Source: Flavobacteriaceae bacterium
GTDB taxonomy: Bacteria; Bacteroidota; Bacteroidia; Flavobacteriales; Weeksellaceae
DNA: 23,331 nucleotides
NCBI GenBank assembly: GCA_031289875.1
Contig: JAITOO010000060.1
Location: forward strand, 1 to 23,331
Direction: 5' to 3'
Positions within the stretch are counted from its first letter, which is position 1, and every line of letters begins with the position of its first letter. Below are positions 22,567-23,331 of this stretch, piece by piece. The translations under genes and the position numbers were made by a program. A model generated the notes under the pieces. That model searched no databases. It worked only from the letters and a program-made list of their open reading frames with translations, and had not been told where the DNA came from.

Positions 22567-23331
22567 TCACAAATATTTCTTTAAAATTTCTTCTTTTTTC
22601 TTTGAGATTTCGGCAACGTCCTGCTCTATTGTGGCAATTTGTGTTTCTATTTTTTCTATTTCGGCAACGATTGTTTGCTGCTCGGAAAGTGGGGGAACTT
22701 TTATTGTTATTCCTTCAATTCTATCAATGGAAGCTCTTAATGTCCTTGAAAAACCGATTTTCTTTCCTTCATTGTTTAATAACCAAACTAAATATTTTGG
22801 CAACACCTCATCTTTTTTAACTCTCAAAACGCCACAATGGTCGGTTGGATAAAATGGTTTATTTGCGGGCATAAAATTCACCATCCAATCGCCATCTATT
22901 CCCCAAAGAACAGACGGAACGCTAAAATCAGAAATTAAATATTTATCAATAAATCCAAATGGCTCAAAAACATTAGCACTATAAACAGGTATTTTGCCGT
23001 CTGCTTTTACTTCGTCTGAAAGTACTCTTTTACCAATGGAAACCTCAAAAGTATCATTATTGGAAAGTCGCAGTATTTTATTTGCATTATTATCTAATTC
23101 AGAGAAATATTTTTCTATTTGTTCTTTTCCCTTTTCAATTTTTCCTTTTGCCTCTGCCTCTTTTTTTTCCAACACTTCTATTTCCGCCACGATTTTTTGC
23201 TGAATTTCGAGTGGTGGAAGGGGTATCTTTATCTTTGAATAGCCGTTCAAATCAATGTTTAATAATCTAACACCATTTTGTAAAGATATAGTCCCTCCCG
23301 TATTGTAAAAATCATTGAGAATTAGCCATAA
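22567..23331 (-). CDS. hsdS: Type I restriction-modification specificity subunit HsdS (partial, N-terminus outside)
   Basis: The last 254 residues of a DNA specificity subunit; the frame stays open through the right edge, so the start is outside. From the N-terminal side: the end of target-recognition domain 1, the central conserved helix region (IPLPPLEIQQKIVAEIEVLEKKEAEAKGKIEKGKEQIEKYF), target-recognition domain 2 (with GIDGDWMVNFMPANKPFYPTDHCGVL, ending IKVPPLSEQQTIVAEIE) and a final coiled coil ending KKKEEILKKYL. HsdS sets the sequence recognised by the methyltransferase and endonuclease complex. The two helical spacers are related in sequence at DNA level too. The partner hsdM and hsdR genes must lie to the right if present. 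An S domain fused to a methyltransferase cannot be excluded. Confidence 0.88.
   Translation of the reverse strand, partial: LWLILNDFYNTGGTISLQNGVRLLNIDLNGYSKIKIPLPPLEIQQKIVAEIEVLEKKEAEAKGKIEKGKEQIEKYFSELDNNANKILRLSNNDTFEVSIGKRVLSDEVKADGKIPVYSANVFEPFGFIDKYLISDFSVPSVLWGIDGDWMVNFMPANKPFYPTDHCGVLRVKKDEVLPKYLVWLLNNEGKKIGFSRTLRASIDRIEGITIKVPPLSEQQTIVAEIEKIETQIATIEQDVAEISKKKEEILKKYL
22654..23202. repeat. Pair of imperfect direct repeats in hsdS
   Basis: A 27-base stretch at 22654-22680 recurs at 23176-23202 with 24 identities. The two encode the QQxIVAEIE helices that follow each target-recognition domain. Such repeats let HsdS genes exchange target domains by recombination. Confidence 0.7.

Overview
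The window looks like a chromosomal segment of a Bacteroidota bacterium, most likely class Flavobacteriia. The DNA is AT-rich, and Shine-Dalgarno sequences are nearly absent. Many genes are preceded by a TAnnTTTG element, the Bacteroidota-type -7 box. A subtilisin-like protease carries a C-terminal type IX secretion sorting domain. An OmpA-like porin has calcium-binding thrombospondin type 3 repeats. No tRNA, rRNA, CRISPR array or intact insertion sequence was found.

Layout. 1-207 is the end of a gene leaving the window on the left, possibly the MeaB GTPase. 288-2252 (minus) is a secreted S8 protease. 2438-9430 (plus) is a long export cluster, probably one operon: TetR regulator, TolC-like outer-membrane channel, atypical SDR protein, a decayed REP-associated transposase fragment, HlyD-like lipoprotein adaptor, SRPBCC protein, two ABC ATPases and one ABC-2 permease. 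9574-9999 (minus) is a secreted DUF2147 protein. 10129-14741 (minus) is the conserved rimP-nusA-infB translation/transcription operon. 14742-15293 is a 552-base divergent intergenic region full of inverted repeats. 15294-16739 is the OmpA-like protein, followed by a strong terminator. 16915-17796 is a DUF4349 lipoprotein. 17860-19971 is a compact run of kdsB (LPS Kdo activation), a LolA-like periplasmic protein and rsmE (16S rRNA methylation). 20027-22410 is a pair of nucleotide-sugar enzymes, an epimerase and a 6-dehydrogenase, typical of capsule or O-antigen loci. 22567-23331 (minus) is a type I restriction specificity subunit running off the right edge.

How they work together. The export cluster resembles the E. 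coli YbhFSR/YbhG system plus its TetR-family regulator. Here the two ATPase halves that YbhF carries in one chain are separate genes, a dedicated outer-membrane channel is included, and only one permease is present. Residues in the two ATPases predict one working and one degenerate ATP site. The permease, lipid-anchored adaptor and channel would form a tripartite exporter. The SDR and SRPBCC proteins, which are not transport parts, may act on or bind the substrate (inference). The right-hand third is mostly cell-envelope work ending in a restriction system, a common layout at the border of surface-polysaccharide loci.

Most interesting non-coding signals: a perfect palindrome between the promoter elements of the TetR gene; terminator-like hairpins just downstream of the putative rimP and kdsB promoters; three TTTACAA repeats about one helical turn apart upstream of the DUF4349 gene; and a 19-base sequence repeated exactly in two intergenic regions 7.4 kb apart.
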